DNA of 64,000 nt from Echinometra lucunter (lineage: Eukaryota; Echinodermata; Echinoidea; Camarodonta; Echinometridae). How positions within the stretch are numbered: the first letter of the stretch is position 1; each line of letters starts with the position of its first letter. The notes beneath the pieces were generated by a model. That model ran no database searches and was not told where the DNA came from. It saw only the letters and a list, made by a program, of their open reading frames with translations. Location of the stretch: positions 29,033,898 to 29,097,897 of the forward strand of contig CM057159.1 in assembly GCA_029962745.1 (NCBI GenBank). Reading direction: 5' to 3'. The position numbers and the translations under genes were made by a program. Below, one piece after another: positions 11,751 to 23,403 of the stretch.

Positions 11751-11928
11751 ACGAGATGAATTAAGAATGCTGATTGACCTTTTGTTTCATGGTAATACAC
11801 GTGGTACTCTGATGAACTCGTCATACTTTGCTTCAAAGGTTGCCAAAATCTCATGTTTGTGTCCTCTCAGGCTGCCAAAACATTATCATCTTGCCGCACA
11901 ATAAATATTGTACTGTTAAAATCGATTC

Positions 11929-11935
11929 TATATAT

Positions 11936-11967
<32 letters not shown>

Positions 11968-11969
11968 AA
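11929..11969. repeat. TA dinucleotide microsatellite
   Basis: About 19 TA units with one phase break near 11946. Confidence 0.95.
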
Positions 11970-14698
11970 TGCTGGAATGGTAGGAAATAATGACTAGAAG
12001 TAGACAGACCCGTTGATTGATTTGCTCAAATATTTTCCCTGTATAAATTTGTGACAAATACTAGTTGAAATTCCAAAGCTTGTTTTGTTATTACTAAATT
12101 GGCATTTTATTCTGATTAATTTTCTTTTCTTTTTTTTTTCCGATATAACACCACACTTTATCCCTGTACCATGTAAAAACATCATAGAATACATAGAGGC
12201 AGACGAATGCATGCAGGCAGAACATGTACATAGAGAATAACAACGAAGACAGACAGAGAGAGAGAGAGGGGGGGGGAGACAGGGAGACAACGGGAGGGAG
12301 GGAGAGAGAGAGATGGAGAGAGAAGAGAATAGAATAATAGCATAAAGAGGTGATGCAAAAATGAAGAGGAATGTGTATTAATATGAACATGATGAAGTAG
12401 TAAGAAAGCGAGGGAGGGGATGGACTCAAAGTGAGAGATAGAGGAAAGAAAAAAAAGTGGGTGTTCGATAGTGTGTGGGTGTGTATTTCCAGGTTCGTGT
12501 TCCTATCACCTCCCCAGACCTGGTTGTTCTCTTTGAAGACTTCACAAATTTTCGTCATGTTGAGATTTATCATAATGAGCAAAAAACCTTTTATTTATAG
12601 TCCAGTTATATTCCATCGACGAGATATTCGCTAGAAAGCAAATCATTTGAGGCACCAAAAATGATATAGTGATGGATAAATCCAGATAATTAATCACCTT
12701 CCACGAGACTTTCCCCAAAGTGCATCTTCCAAGGGTCTGCGGCCTGTGTTGTATCTAAATATAAAAAAGTTAGGAAATTAGTTTGTTATGATTTAACGAC
12801 TTTCAAAAACAGCACGCATTTCATGCTTTTACGCTTTATTTACACAACATTGTAAATGACTGTACTAATTCCTGTGCCATTCAGTGATCTTCTCGGCAGT
12901 CTATATCCTGGCTACTTCCCCAGCACCAGGAACAGTTTCCAACTGGAAGATGGCTCTCACACTGGATACTGATTTAGCATTGTTTCCGTTTTTTATTCCC
13001 CGGCTACCATGTGTGTTTATCAGTTAAATGTTTAGTCCTGGATGCCAGGGAGCTTCAAAGATGTCTTCAATTATCAAAGTTCATTGCCACTGATATCTGC
13101 CATAAATGTACATTGGTTGCTCACCAAAATGGTCCACTTTCAGGGATCGTTTCCAAACCAAGACTCTTCCAAACCATGTGTCAGTTTTAGTCATAAAGTC
13201 GGTTATGGGTCTATTTAGGAGTTTGGAATTCGTTACTACTAATTTCACTGTGCCGATCGTTTACTACATTTCTATCTTTTTAATGCAGATTACGATGTTA
13301 ATGATTTTGACAGGAATGACTGCTGCATTTGAATCTTAAGTAAAACCTGACGTTCTGACCGATCTATTGCAAAGCTACAGTTATACACTTAATTGTTACT
13401 GACTTGAAGTAGAAAATAACAAATAAGAAACATGATAAAATTAATGCAAACAATATGAGTAACTGTTGTATTTATTGGGAATAAATGATAAAACTGTCGA
13501 TAAGAATGCGATAAAATCCAATACTTTGGCAAGTCGGCAGGTGCATAAGATGAGTGGATGAATGATGATAGATAACTTAGCATAAGGGAATCATATACGC
13601 CGCTAATGCAAAGGAAGGACTAGATTAAGTACAAGGTAACAACTACTTATCGGGATTATCACACCGACAATATTGGTAGAGCTAACGAGAAAAATATGAT
13701 GGAAAAGCACGAGACCTTCTCCTATAACTAAAAATGTCTTTATTTGCCTATAAAAAAAAAAGGGTCTTCGCCGCAAATGTCACCGAGCAGATCAGTACTG
13801 GTAAACGAGTGATATCAGCAGCGCGTGGCCAGGGTATTCGAATAACCCGATTCATTCCGCCACAAAGAACAAACAAATATGCTACATCTAGAAACCGCGT
13901 CTGCGCTCATTATGTTTGAAATATGTCATCAGAATTAGTCGTCACTTATTATAGAACAGAATTATCGCTTTTATCTCAATTGCGCCATAAAAATGACGCT
14001 GTGATGTAGACCTTTTGGGCGTCGGAGTAAAAGAACATATACACTGAGCAGCCCGCGCACAAAGTAAACACACACTTCACGCTTGTTTGCATCTAGGAGG
14101 TTCCATAGACTTGTTTGCATTCTCGTAGGATATTAGCTATATGACAATGACCTTTTTTCTTCTTGCGTGGGATCATGGCTCCGTTTTCCGTCTTCAGCTT
14201 TTCTTTTTGTTCATGATAGAGTAATGGTTACCTATCAACATTCTACCTCCTTTTCACTCTAGTCGTGGCCCATTTTCCTTTTCGCCAACGCCCTAAATGT
14301 CCACTTCGGGTGTTTCTTTTTCTTCCATAGAGAAGTCCTTCTAATACCCAGCTTGAAAAAAATAGACCAATTATGAGTGATTGATTATTAATGGACGTTC
14401 TCTTGCTCATTGCCTTTATCAGTCTGGGGATTTTATAAACAAGGCAGCTAATGAGTAATGTATTTTCAATCATCGTTCATTTTGTAATGCTTTTGCTAAA
14501 TTCCTATTAATTTTCTTTTTATTTATATTTTTATCTGAAATAACACGGATATAACTTATAAGCTGACCCTCCTACAAGCCAGGAATTGGCATTGAAAAGA
14601 AAATCCAATTTTTTACTGCATTCATATACCATGTATACCTCCTGCCAAAGGAGGCATCATAAATTCACATTATCTAAGAGTATACTCATTATTAGGAG
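11970..14698. other. Non-coding stretch with GA tracts
   Basis: A GA-rich tract lies at about 12255-12322. The part from 12700 to 13350 has more even composition and a fair acceptor-like site (tctttttaatgcag) ending near 13287. Only a 50-nt open piece follows it before a stop, so I do not call an exon. A basic 61-codon frame at 13734-13919 has no support. Confidence 0.4.
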
Positions 14699-14760
14699 TT
14701 GAATTGAATTGAATTGAATTGAATTTATTTTATCACGGTAAAACTCACATCAGTCAATTA
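14699..14760 (-). mobile_element. Probable LINE 3' tail, minus strand
   Basis: On minus the sequence reads ...gtgataaaataaattc followed by five ATTCA-type units. Pentamer tails of this kind mark the 3' ends of CR1/L2-like LINEs in many marine invertebrates. How far the element extends to the right cannot be set by eye, and no reverse transcriptase frame is visible. Confidence 0.4.
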
Positions 14761-15786
14761 ACAGACTGCTCTTCCGCGAGTCCGACTAAAATGAGATGAA
14801 TAAAAGGTAAAACCTAATAACAAAATACCTAACGATGAAAGATGGAAGTTGTCTGTGTCACATAACTAAAGAGGAAAATACAAAGAAAATGGAAGAAGAG
14901 AAACAAGAGATCATAGGACAGAAGACATCAGGAGAGATAGAGAGGGAAAGGGGAGGAGGGGGGGGGGGGGGAGACGAACACTATTAGCTGTACAATACTT
15001 CTACTTCCGCTTCAAATGACTTGGCATTTGTTCAAAAGACGGATCCTTTCAGGCAATGCGTTGTATAACTGGACGCTTGAATAGATGAATCCCATTCGTT
15101 TGAAGTTAGTTTTCGGTTTTTCTATAGAGAGTTTATGGCCAGAATTTCAAAGCCCGTATGAACATTCTTTAAAAGAAATGCGGTCGCATAGTGAGTTGTA
15201 GCATCCCGTACAAAACTTACAGAAATATCCAAAACCTTATTGACCTAAAACTATTTCTTTTTACATTTTGCCTTCATATTCGATATTACAATGGAAATGA
15301 GAGCGAGCATAGGTGTTAATTATCCACGATAATTGACAGTGAATTCAACTCTCAAACGAAGTGATCCCTCATATGACTCTTGAAAGAGTGGTTTCCACGA
15401 TATTTGAGAGTAGATTAAACTTCGAAACGAGGTAACGCCTTTATTCCTCAACATTTTTCTCTCCTCTGCAATTGTAGAGAAACGGTCCTGATACTTCGAA
15501 TTTGCCCCACTTTCATGACTTTTAATGATCTTTCCAAGAATTCAGCTAGTGCCTGGGATAATGACAGTGAACGATATGAGCAAGAGGGACCTAGGAATTC
15601 TGATGTAGGGGGGAGGATTGGTGAACACATTATCCACTCCGGACTAATTATATGAGCCAAATATAGCACCGACCTGACTCTCGTAAAGGTGATCAGGTGA
15701 TAGACTCTACCGAAGAGATGAATAGGTTTTCACCTTCTGCTTTCTTGTTAGTCGGCTTGACAGTCCTATTTACCCTACAGAATAAC
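14761..15786. other. Non-coding stretch
   Basis: Contains purine-rich sequence and a G run at about 14951-14972. The remainder is unremarkable; the first part may belong to the LINE tail just left of it. Confidence 0.4.
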
Positions 15787-16048
15787 CAGTGGCATATCTG
15801 GGGGGGGGGGGGAGGGGCTAAGGGGCACGAGCCCCGGACGCCACTTCTAGGGGGTGCAGAAAAAAAAAGCAAAAGCAAAAGCAAAAGCCCCCCAAAAGTA
15901 CTTTTGAAGTATTGGAAGTTTGATCTGATGCCAACCAAAAAAAGATTCATAATTTCAAGTTTTATGATTGTTTTCATTGGCGTCAGAAGTTGAACGGGCG
16001 CAATTTCAGCGCTTGTCCCGGGCTCCGTTTTCCCCAGATACGCCACTG
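15787..16048. mobile_element. hAT-type MITE (262 bp)
   Basis: The left end CAGTGGCATATCTGGGG and the reverse complement of the right end CAGTGGCGTATCTGGGG match at 16 of 17 bases. Flanking octamers (agaataac and agtgtacc) match at only 5 of 8, so the duplication is decayed or the flank has changed. The interior holds a G run, several GCAAAA units and GC-rich sequence near the right end. Frames on both strands across it are not genes. Confidence 0.75.
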
Positions 16049-16980
16049 AGTGTACCTTGTAAAATAATTTCTAAGAGTGTATCTTTGAACTCACTTTATC
16101 AACGGTGTGTTCATTATGTATAAAATTATGTTGTAAATATGTTCTTGTCGAGACTCCCATACCCGCGATTGGGGTCGATAGAATATTCTTATCGGTGAAG
16201 TGTTTTTGTTGTTGTTGTTGTTGTTGTTGTTGATTCGTGATCCTGTGTAGTCTATGAACATTTCAGCTTTCTTGCCAAAACAACATTAACTTTGGGCAAT
16301 TTGTATTTATGGCATAAATCTGGAATGGTGCAGGTTAATATCGCAAGGCAATTTACACAGAAGCTGATCTACGTCCTATTTGTGGATGTGTGCTGATACG
16401 GAACTCTCATAGTGTAGTCCATCTCGCAGTCTCGTGAATGCAACCTGTGATTTTTTACCATTGGATAAAACTCGTTTAGGGTGGGTTTGATAATTTCGGA
16501 AAGCACGTGGTCAAGCGTGTGTATATGAATATATATTGACTCCCCCCCCCCCCCCCCCGCCCAGGAGATAAAAGATGGATGCATTTGGTCAACCTATTGG
16601 TCTTCAACGAGGAGGAAATGACATATCAAAGATCCGAATGATTATGTTATCTGGCCGACATGTAAGTGCTTTGAAACAACAAAATATGAAATAATTATCT
16701 TTACATTTGCTGGATCATGTAAATGATAATAAATGATGAATAGATTGAAATATTCTTGTTTTTGCTTCACAAAATAAACTCATGATGTGTAAAAACACGC
16801 AAGGGGGTGTTTCACAAAGCTGCATGTGCGCAAAGTTACGCATAACTCAGTTCAATGCTTTATTGTCCATAATTGATAATAATTGATAATTGATAATTTA
16901 TTCAGTCTCATCCACATAGATTTGTGGAAATTTGCTTTCCATCAGCATATACATAACAACAACATATAGAAGAAAATGCA
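16049..16980. other. Non-coding stretch with TTG tract and C run
   Basis: Holds a TTG microsatellite at 16206-16232 and a C run at about 16541-16558. The piece from 16800 to 16930 ('gggggtgtttcacaaagct' through 'ttgtggaaatttgc') looks like the end of a dispersed repeat, but I could not find a second copy here. Confidence 0.4.
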
Positions 16981-17021
16981 AATACATTCTGAATATACAA
17001 AAGTTATATTCAGAATGCATT
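16981..17021. other. Short perfect-like hairpin
   Basis: aatacattctgaatat (16981-16996) pairs with atattcagaatgcatt (17006-17021) with one mismatch across a 9-base loop. It could fold as DNA or RNA. The stem is short for a microRNA precursor, so I give it no function. Confidence 0.5.
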
Positions 17022-17654
17022 GGAAATTTGATTTGTTTACATGCATGTCACAGGATTATACAAACAGTTAAACCAAATGAATAAACAAACAAAATATTAT
17101 AAACATAAGGAAAAGTAAAAACGAGAAAAATTACATACAAGGGAGCATCAAGGGAGCATTAAGAATGACTTGATTATAAGGGCCAGATGGGATTCTCAGT
17201 CATTATTTAATCGCATCAGCTAAAGTTGAAATATCTATGTGATAAACATAAGTATTAATTACAAAACATTTACTGATGTGAAGTACAGATTTTGGCAACA
17301 ATTTTATTCAAAAAGTGGGAAACACAGTCACACTTTGTTAAGCAAGAGAAAAAAACCTGGGCATTCCCTTTGGCTGTTCATAGCTACTAGTAAGTCATTC
17401 TGAAATTTGGTATAAACTAACAATTATGGAAAAATACAAATTAATACATTCATCAATCCTGCATATTGAATCTTTATGCGAATAAAAGCAGCTACAGTCA
17501 GGTCGTACTTTGAACAACCATGTGAACAAAATGTGGTGTGTCAAATCCTATGGATCGATTTTCAATATATCGATTCGATGGAAGTGTTTATGCATTCAGT
17601 AAACTTGACGGACAGGGCGGAATTATATTACTTCGAAGAATGCTATCAAGAGAT
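17022..17654. other. Non-coding stretch
   Basis: AT-rich sequence with no recognisable element. Confidence 0.45.
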
Positions 17655-17755
17655 GATGATGATACTGCTAATGGTGATGTTGATGGAAATGGTGGTGGCT
17701 GTGGCGGTGGTGGTGATGGTAGTGATGTGGTGACAATTATGAGTACGATGATGGC

Positions 17756-17812
<57 letters not shown>

Positions 17813-17845
17813 CAGAGGAAGAGGAGGAGGAGGAAGGAGAAGAGA
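17655..17845. repeat. GAT/GGT trinucleotide microsatellite
   Basis: Degenerate GATGGTGGT-type sequence leads into about 20 pure GAT units (17750-17811), then GGA-rich sequence. The poly-Met and poly-Ile frames here are artefacts. Confidence 0.95.
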
Positions 17846-18268
17846 TGTAGGATTATAACGAAAAGAAAAGTATAACATATCATATAACCAGGCCTACTTT
17901 ATATATGTGATCTAATTCCATGCGATGTCTCACATCACCGCTGATCGTGATGATATTCTTGAAATCCACCTTAGGGAGAACCAAGAATGCCTTTACGATA
18001 CTACGGACCTGATGAGTCTATTTCATCATCAATCACGGCTCATCTAGGGCGTATACACCCTTTGTGATTCGATCCTACAATACCAAATTGATCTCTACGG
18101 ACGCAACAATTAGAGGAAAGGTGGCAATATCTAAAATCCTACTTCAAATACAGATAATTTAGATTATATTTGCGAGTATCATTATATAGTTTGTAATGAG
18201 ACCCGTAGGAATTTTCCGCTTTTTGATAATTGGTGTAGGAGAGATTTGGGAGACGGAAATAGGACATA

Positions 18269-18515
18269 TCGAGGGTCTAGTGCAACAAAGGGCTATCTGC
18301 ATTTTTGGCTATTTTTATAAATCTTGAAATAAAGATTTATTGCACTGACACAATGCAGTTTAAAGCAGATAGCCATATCTATTTTGGGTGATACCCAGCT
18401 GTAGCAAAGTTTGCTGTAGAAACCATTGCTACCTGGTTTCTACTGGATCATTTTAATTTCGAAATTTCATTTAAATAAAAAATGCAGATAGCCCTTTGTT
18501 GCACTGAACCCTCGA
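18269..18515. mobile_element. MITE with ~37-bp terminal inverted repeats
   Basis: The left end TCGAGGGTCTAGTGCAACAA and the reverse complement of the right end TCGAGGGTTCAGTGCAACAA match closely. The match continues through aagggctatctgcatttttt. A third internal copy of 'cagatagcc' lies near 18366. No clear target duplication is seen, so the superfamily is open. It has no coding capacity. Confidence 0.8.
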
Positions 18516-19116
18516 TGTATTATACCCTGAAAAAAAACCCCACAGACATCTTAATTAGTCTTGATATATTAGTCTTAGATAAATAGATCAATATCATTGA
18601 ATATGGGCACCATCACCCCCATCTCACTCTACCCCTTCGTCATTTCTTTTTCCCCCTTCTCTCCCTCTCTCACTTCCCCCTCCCCCCTCTCTCTCTCACA
18701 CACACACACGCGCATACACTGTCTCTCTCGCTCTATGTTCTTTTTCACTCATCCATTTCTCTCACTGAATATTTCATATTTCATATTTCATATATTTTTT
18801 CATATTTCAGTCATTGCATTGTAAATTAAACCACCCCCAAAAAAGGAAAAAATATCCAGCTCAAATATATACAATATGTCATCACTTTGGAATGAAACAC
18901 ATTATCAGCAGGATGTGACATGTATGCTAAAGTTGTCATAAGGTGACTTATTTTTGTAAAATACATGTAGTAGTCCCGCGATGGGCATGGATACACCACC
19001 AATGAATTTACTTTTCCTACTTTATTGATTCCTACATTACTGGTCTATTTTTACATACAGTGACGTAAGGTAGGGAGGGGGGAGCTGAGAGAGAGAGAGG
19101 TGGGGGGGGGGAGGGA
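18516..19116. other. Non-coding stretch with CT and CA tracts
   Basis: Pyrimidine-rich sequence with short CT and CA tracts (18650-18735), a TTTCATA heptamer repeat near 18773-18808, and a G-rich end. No gene is seen. Confidence 0.45.
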
Positions 19117-19117
19117 A

Positions 19118-19174
<57 letters not shown>
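19117..19174. repeat. AT dinucleotide microsatellite
   Basis: About 28 AT units with one GT variant near the left end. Tyr/Ile frames across it are artefacts. Confidence 0.95.
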
Positions 19175-19179
<5 letters not shown>

Positions 19180-19677
19180 GAAGAGAACAAAACTAAAATC
19201 ATCTTCTCCTCCCTCTTTTCTTCCATTTTTTTCGTCATGCAATTTCAGGGGGAGGGGGGTGGGCACACTTGCCCCCTTTGTTATGGTAGTGTAGATCATG
19301 ACTTGTGCAGATCATGACCAGATGACCTGTGCAAATACTGAGAATAGCTACCATGGATACGTTGCTTTGTCACGTGTATCCTTCACCCAGGATCTTCCAC
19401 CTTGACGCACCATTGAGTTATGTCAGCTATATGCCATACAAGAATGACATTTTATATCTAACAAAACACAATACATTCATAGTCATGCACAGCCCTAGAA
19501 TGCCCTATGACCACCTCCCCCCCCCCACAAAAAAAACAATGCTTTAGATTGATGAAGATATCAAGATTCCTGACTGAATCGAGTACTAAATAATCTTTTA
19601 TAACAAAAATTGTCGCTGCTCCAATTATTATTTTATACGAAGCTGAAATATTTCCTATATCCTCAATTTTTATTCGT

Positions 19678-19796
19678 ACATTCATTCATTCATTCATTCA
19701 TCTATTTATATATTCATTTATGCATTTATTTATGCATTTATTTATGCATTCATTCATTCATTCATTCATTCATTCATTCATTTATCTATCTCTCCT
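19678..19796. repeat. ATTC/ATTT tetranucleotide microsatellite
   Basis: Alternating blocks of ATTC and ATTT with ATGC variants, similar in style to the tract at 6900-7052. Confidence 0.95.
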
Positions 19797-19821
19797 AATT
19801 CATTCATTTACTTTTTATGAT

Positions 19822-19890
19822 AATATTCTGGATTTTCATAGCGCTCCGATGTCGCTAAACGCTTGACAGAAATTTCATTTTATTTATCCT
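19822..19890. repeat. 'tagcgct' dispersed repeat fragment
   Basis: The motif tttcatagcgctccgatg followed by taaacgctt resembles pieces at about 45205 and 63133. From general experience, such 'tatagcgc...aagcgc' pieces next to ATT/AAT tracts are common dispersed repeats in marine animal genomes. That recognition is from memory and not tested here. Confidence 0.35.
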
Positions 19891-20879
19891 CTTTTGGAGG
19901 GCTAGATCGTAAACGTAATTTGGTAAACAGAATACAGGACCGTTCCAAAATCTTTGGATTTTGTGTTGGGTTTCTCTCTCTCTCTCTCTCTCTTAAGCTT
20001 CTTTTCAAAGAAGAAGAATAATTTCTGCCTACTAATCTGTAATAACCAGAATCCTTTGCAATCTTCATGACTCATAACCAGGATAACTGAAAAATCTAGA
20101 AATATAAAGCGACTTTTGAGGATCATCAGAATAAAATGTGGCGAGAGGTGTTGTCTTTTACAAAACTCGACATCATAGGAATTTACTATCCATATCAGAA
20201 ATCTAGGGACTCATGACTGCTGGCATTTCTTAAATTTACCCTTTATGTTCAAAAGCTGCCGAGCTTTTTTATCATTTCGTGCGAATTCAAAGTTTAGAAA
20301 CCTTTCCGTTTGCTTTTTAAAACATTTTACAGATAACTCTGAAACCTGAACGGTCTTTTTTGTTTTGAAAAGAAAATGGAACGCCAATGGCAATATGTAG
20401 GTATTGATAACCACTGAGGGCTGTACCTTAACCATTATACAAATAACACACGGTTTTGAGTGTATTGGTCAAAAACTAGCGCATGGTATAAACTTAAGAA
20501 TAATCTGACTCTGAAGCAACTTCGCGCAGCGTGGTGCTTTTGACAATAATTATTCTGAAGTTATCAAAATAATGCGCTAATTTCAATCAATGAACTAGCC
20601 GGGTGTTATTTATTTTATAAAATGACATGGATCCTCGTCGATTGATAAATTACAAGAAACATAAATGTAACATTGGCTCTGGATTTAATGTTACTACGTT
20701 CTCATGGTTCTAGCCTGGTTAACGTTAGACAATAACCATAACCTTGCATGGCATGAGTACTACCTAGCAGCAACCACGAGGTAAACATCCCTCTAGTTGA
20801 AAATATCTCTGGGTTAAAAACACAATATTTATGTACTGGGAGCTACCAGGGACTGCCTAGGGCAGTGTAGCGCAAAAGC
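19891..20879. other. Non-coding stretch
   Basis: Contains a TC tract at 19972-19993. The remainder is AT-rich and shows no element. Confidence 0.45.
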
Positions 20880-21369
20880 TTAAAGGCATTGGCTAACTTT
20901 GTGAGTAGCTGATTTAAAAAATTCTCAAATTAAGATGAAACATGTGTATGAGTACTTGTATTTGTACTCAAAAACCCTGAAACCAAACATAATTTGGAAT
21001 GAAAAAGTGGAAGCTAGACGCAAACGGCGATTTTATCATCCTTCGTCTCACGAGACAATCACTAAGAGGACCACTTTGCTGCAATTTGAAAATGCCGTTA
21101 TGTGTCTCCCGCCGCGTGATTCGCCAATACACATAGTACGGTAAGGTGAGTCATACGCGCATGCGCACTCCTTCTGTGCAACCGACCCTCATATTTTTTT
21201 TTCAAACATTGGTTCACATTTTTGATATTTAAAAATACTTCCTTTGGATATTATACTTTAAAACTTTCAGGCTGGTATTTTTACACCATAACCCTTATGT
21301 TTATCCCATTTTCCAAGTAACAAAACAAGATTTTTTAAAAATCATAACAATGTTAACCAATGCCTTTAA
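20880..21369. mobile_element. TTAA-flanked MITE, second family (490 bp)
   Basis: The left end TTAAAGGCATTGGCTAACTT and the reverse complement of the right end TTAAAGGCATTGGTTAACAT match at 17 of 20 bases, with TTAA at both edges. Length and end layout match the element at 11261-11750, but the interiors are unrelated. It is probably a non-autonomous piggyBac-like element. The frame at 20935-21144 is inside it and is not conserved elsewhere in the window. Confidence 0.75.
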
Positions 21370-21937
21370 TGCGCTGGTCCTCTCTCTACAGCATTCAGAG
21401 GCGATATATGAACATTGTTTCAATTATAATTGGTACGTGCTGCTCCTTTTAATATTATAAAATGGTGATAATTATGGATCCTAATCGAATGATTGGCTGA
21501 GATCTATCACGTGATCAGTCTTTTACTTTGCTTTACAACGAAAGTTGCTAATGACTGGTACTAATTACCGATACTAATGACCGCTGAAAGGTTATGGCGT
21601 CAACACCATATTTGACGAAAAAAAAATTGCTTTCAGGTAATCAGTCTAAAAGTAAATTACTCGAGTAGTGAGTTAATTCTGAAAAGCAATCCTTTTGTGA
21701 TCTAAGGTGCAGTAAGAAGCTTCAGAGAAATGGATAACCTTGACAAAAGAAGTAAGTATAGACTGAAATTTTCTAGAGTTTCTCACTTGTGCACAGCAGA
21801 AAATGCTGCAGTTGCTCCTGTACGTAGGTAGACGCCGGATCAGACGGCGCAGCGCGTATTACATGACAAAATAACAAAAATTCTCAAATTATTGGCTCAG
21901 AATAGCCGTGAAGTTTCATGACAAAACTAGACTCCTT
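21370..21937. other. Non-coding stretch
   Basis: No element is seen. An ATG with good context followed after seven codons by a strong gtaagt donor (21730-21752) could be a tiny first coding exon, but nothing else supports it. Confidence 0.4.
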
Positions 21938-22233
21938 CACACTAAAGAAAAAGGTTCAAGTTTGCACCCTAAATGCAACACTGGCAGCACCTTTTTGGGT
22001 GCAATCTTGCACCCTACATGAAAAAGGTGCAAAAATGCACATTTTTGTTCTTGTTTGCATCCGGAAATGCCCGTTTGCACCCTAAAAGGTGCAAAGTTGC
22101 ACCTTCACTAAAGGGTACAACAGTTACTCTGCACCCTTTAGGGTGCAAATCTTAGGGTGCAAAGTTGCACCCAAAAAGGAGCTGCCAGTGTTGCATTTGA
22201 AGGGTACAAAATCGCACCTTTTTTCTTATTGTG
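21938..22233. mobile_element. Foldback MITE built of GGGTGCAA motifs, copy 1
   Basis: The element starts cacactaaagaaaaaggttc and ends in the reverse-complement-like form ...cgcaccttttttcttattgtg. Inner arms share atgcaacactggcagc. Most of the 296 bp consists of direct and inverted ttgcaccc / gggtgcaa octamers, so the whole strand can fold. It has no coding capacity. Confidence 0.75.
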
Positions 22234-23359
22234 TTGTATATTAACAAAACCAACTACACAGACATTGACAAGAACAAGAAGAATCAGAAAAGTAGAATTC
22301 ACATGAGAACCATCTATGCAACTGGGTAATTCTTCTTTTGATTGCTAACAAAAACGCAACAATTTTTGAAAACACATTCATTTATATATCGGCCTGTTTG
22401 ACACCTTCTGAATATAGTCACAGACAAGTTTCCAGAGGTATTTTATTATGTAAACGTACTGGTACTCATTTCTTATGTCTTAACTTAAAGGTTGTGAGCG
22501 TTTAATTTTTCTTCCAATAACTTAAAAAAACCCTGATAATCATACAGATAATAGGCGTTGTTAACCAACTAAATTTTAGTTTCTTAACAATAATACTGAC
22601 GCACAATTTTACTATGCAATCCCTCCACATCCAACTATATAATATAAAAACGAATATACACGAAGATTCCGTAAGGAAAAAAAAGAGCAATGATTAAGGT
22701 CAAGAATTACGAAAGGAAAGGGGAGGTGGTTGACTCACTATGGCAAACTGACATGGTCTTGGTGAGGGGGGGGGGGAATGAATAGGCCTAAGCAATTATC
22801 TAAAAGGAGCTAATGCTTGTAAGTGGGAGGAGAAAATGATATAGACAAGGCTGTCTTATTTATCATTACAAAAGAAATACATATGCATCTATCGTATTGT
22901 TGAATTGCTGCCGTTGGGCAAACACCATGCGAAAGCCATTTTCTGGCGTGAATATGATTTCTTTTTCCGTCACATAATCATGATAATGCATATATAGTTG
23001 GTTAACGGCAAAAAACTTTTTTCTTAAGAGAGAGAGAGAGAGAGTGAGAGAAAGAATTTTATCAAGAGCAGCAGTTTAGGAATAATACCTAAGACATAAG
23101 TCATGTGTGTAAGTCAGGATGTGTATAATATTTCTGATTGTGGAAAAAGAATTATGTCACCCCCCCCCCCCCCAAAAAAAAAAAAAAAAAAAAAAAAAAT
23201 CCCCTAATGTCCAGCAGCAGAGAGTGTGATAAAATAATGTAATCTGCTGTTGTAAAGAAAGAAAAAATCGATGTGAAAAAGGGTTCAAAATTAATAAGAC
23301 GAAGGTCTGGGGTATATCGAGAAAGAGAAAGTGAGAGAGAAAGAGAAGGGGTGAGGAGG

Positions 23360-23403
<44 letters not shown>

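Noticed and set aside
12094..12582. 162-codon minus frame
   Set aside because: It is rich in Leu, Ser and Pro because it crosses GA-rich tracts; no domain or splice signal is seen.
13288..13340. Exon behind tctttttaatgcag
   Set aside because: Only about 15 codons remain open, and two frames are equally possible.
17996..18060. Hammerhead-like ctgatgag core
   Set aside because: The matching cgaaa strand and stem II partner are absent.
21730..21752. ATG exon of seven codons before a gtaagt donor
   Set aside because: Short and unsupported; such combinations occur by chance in this much DNA.
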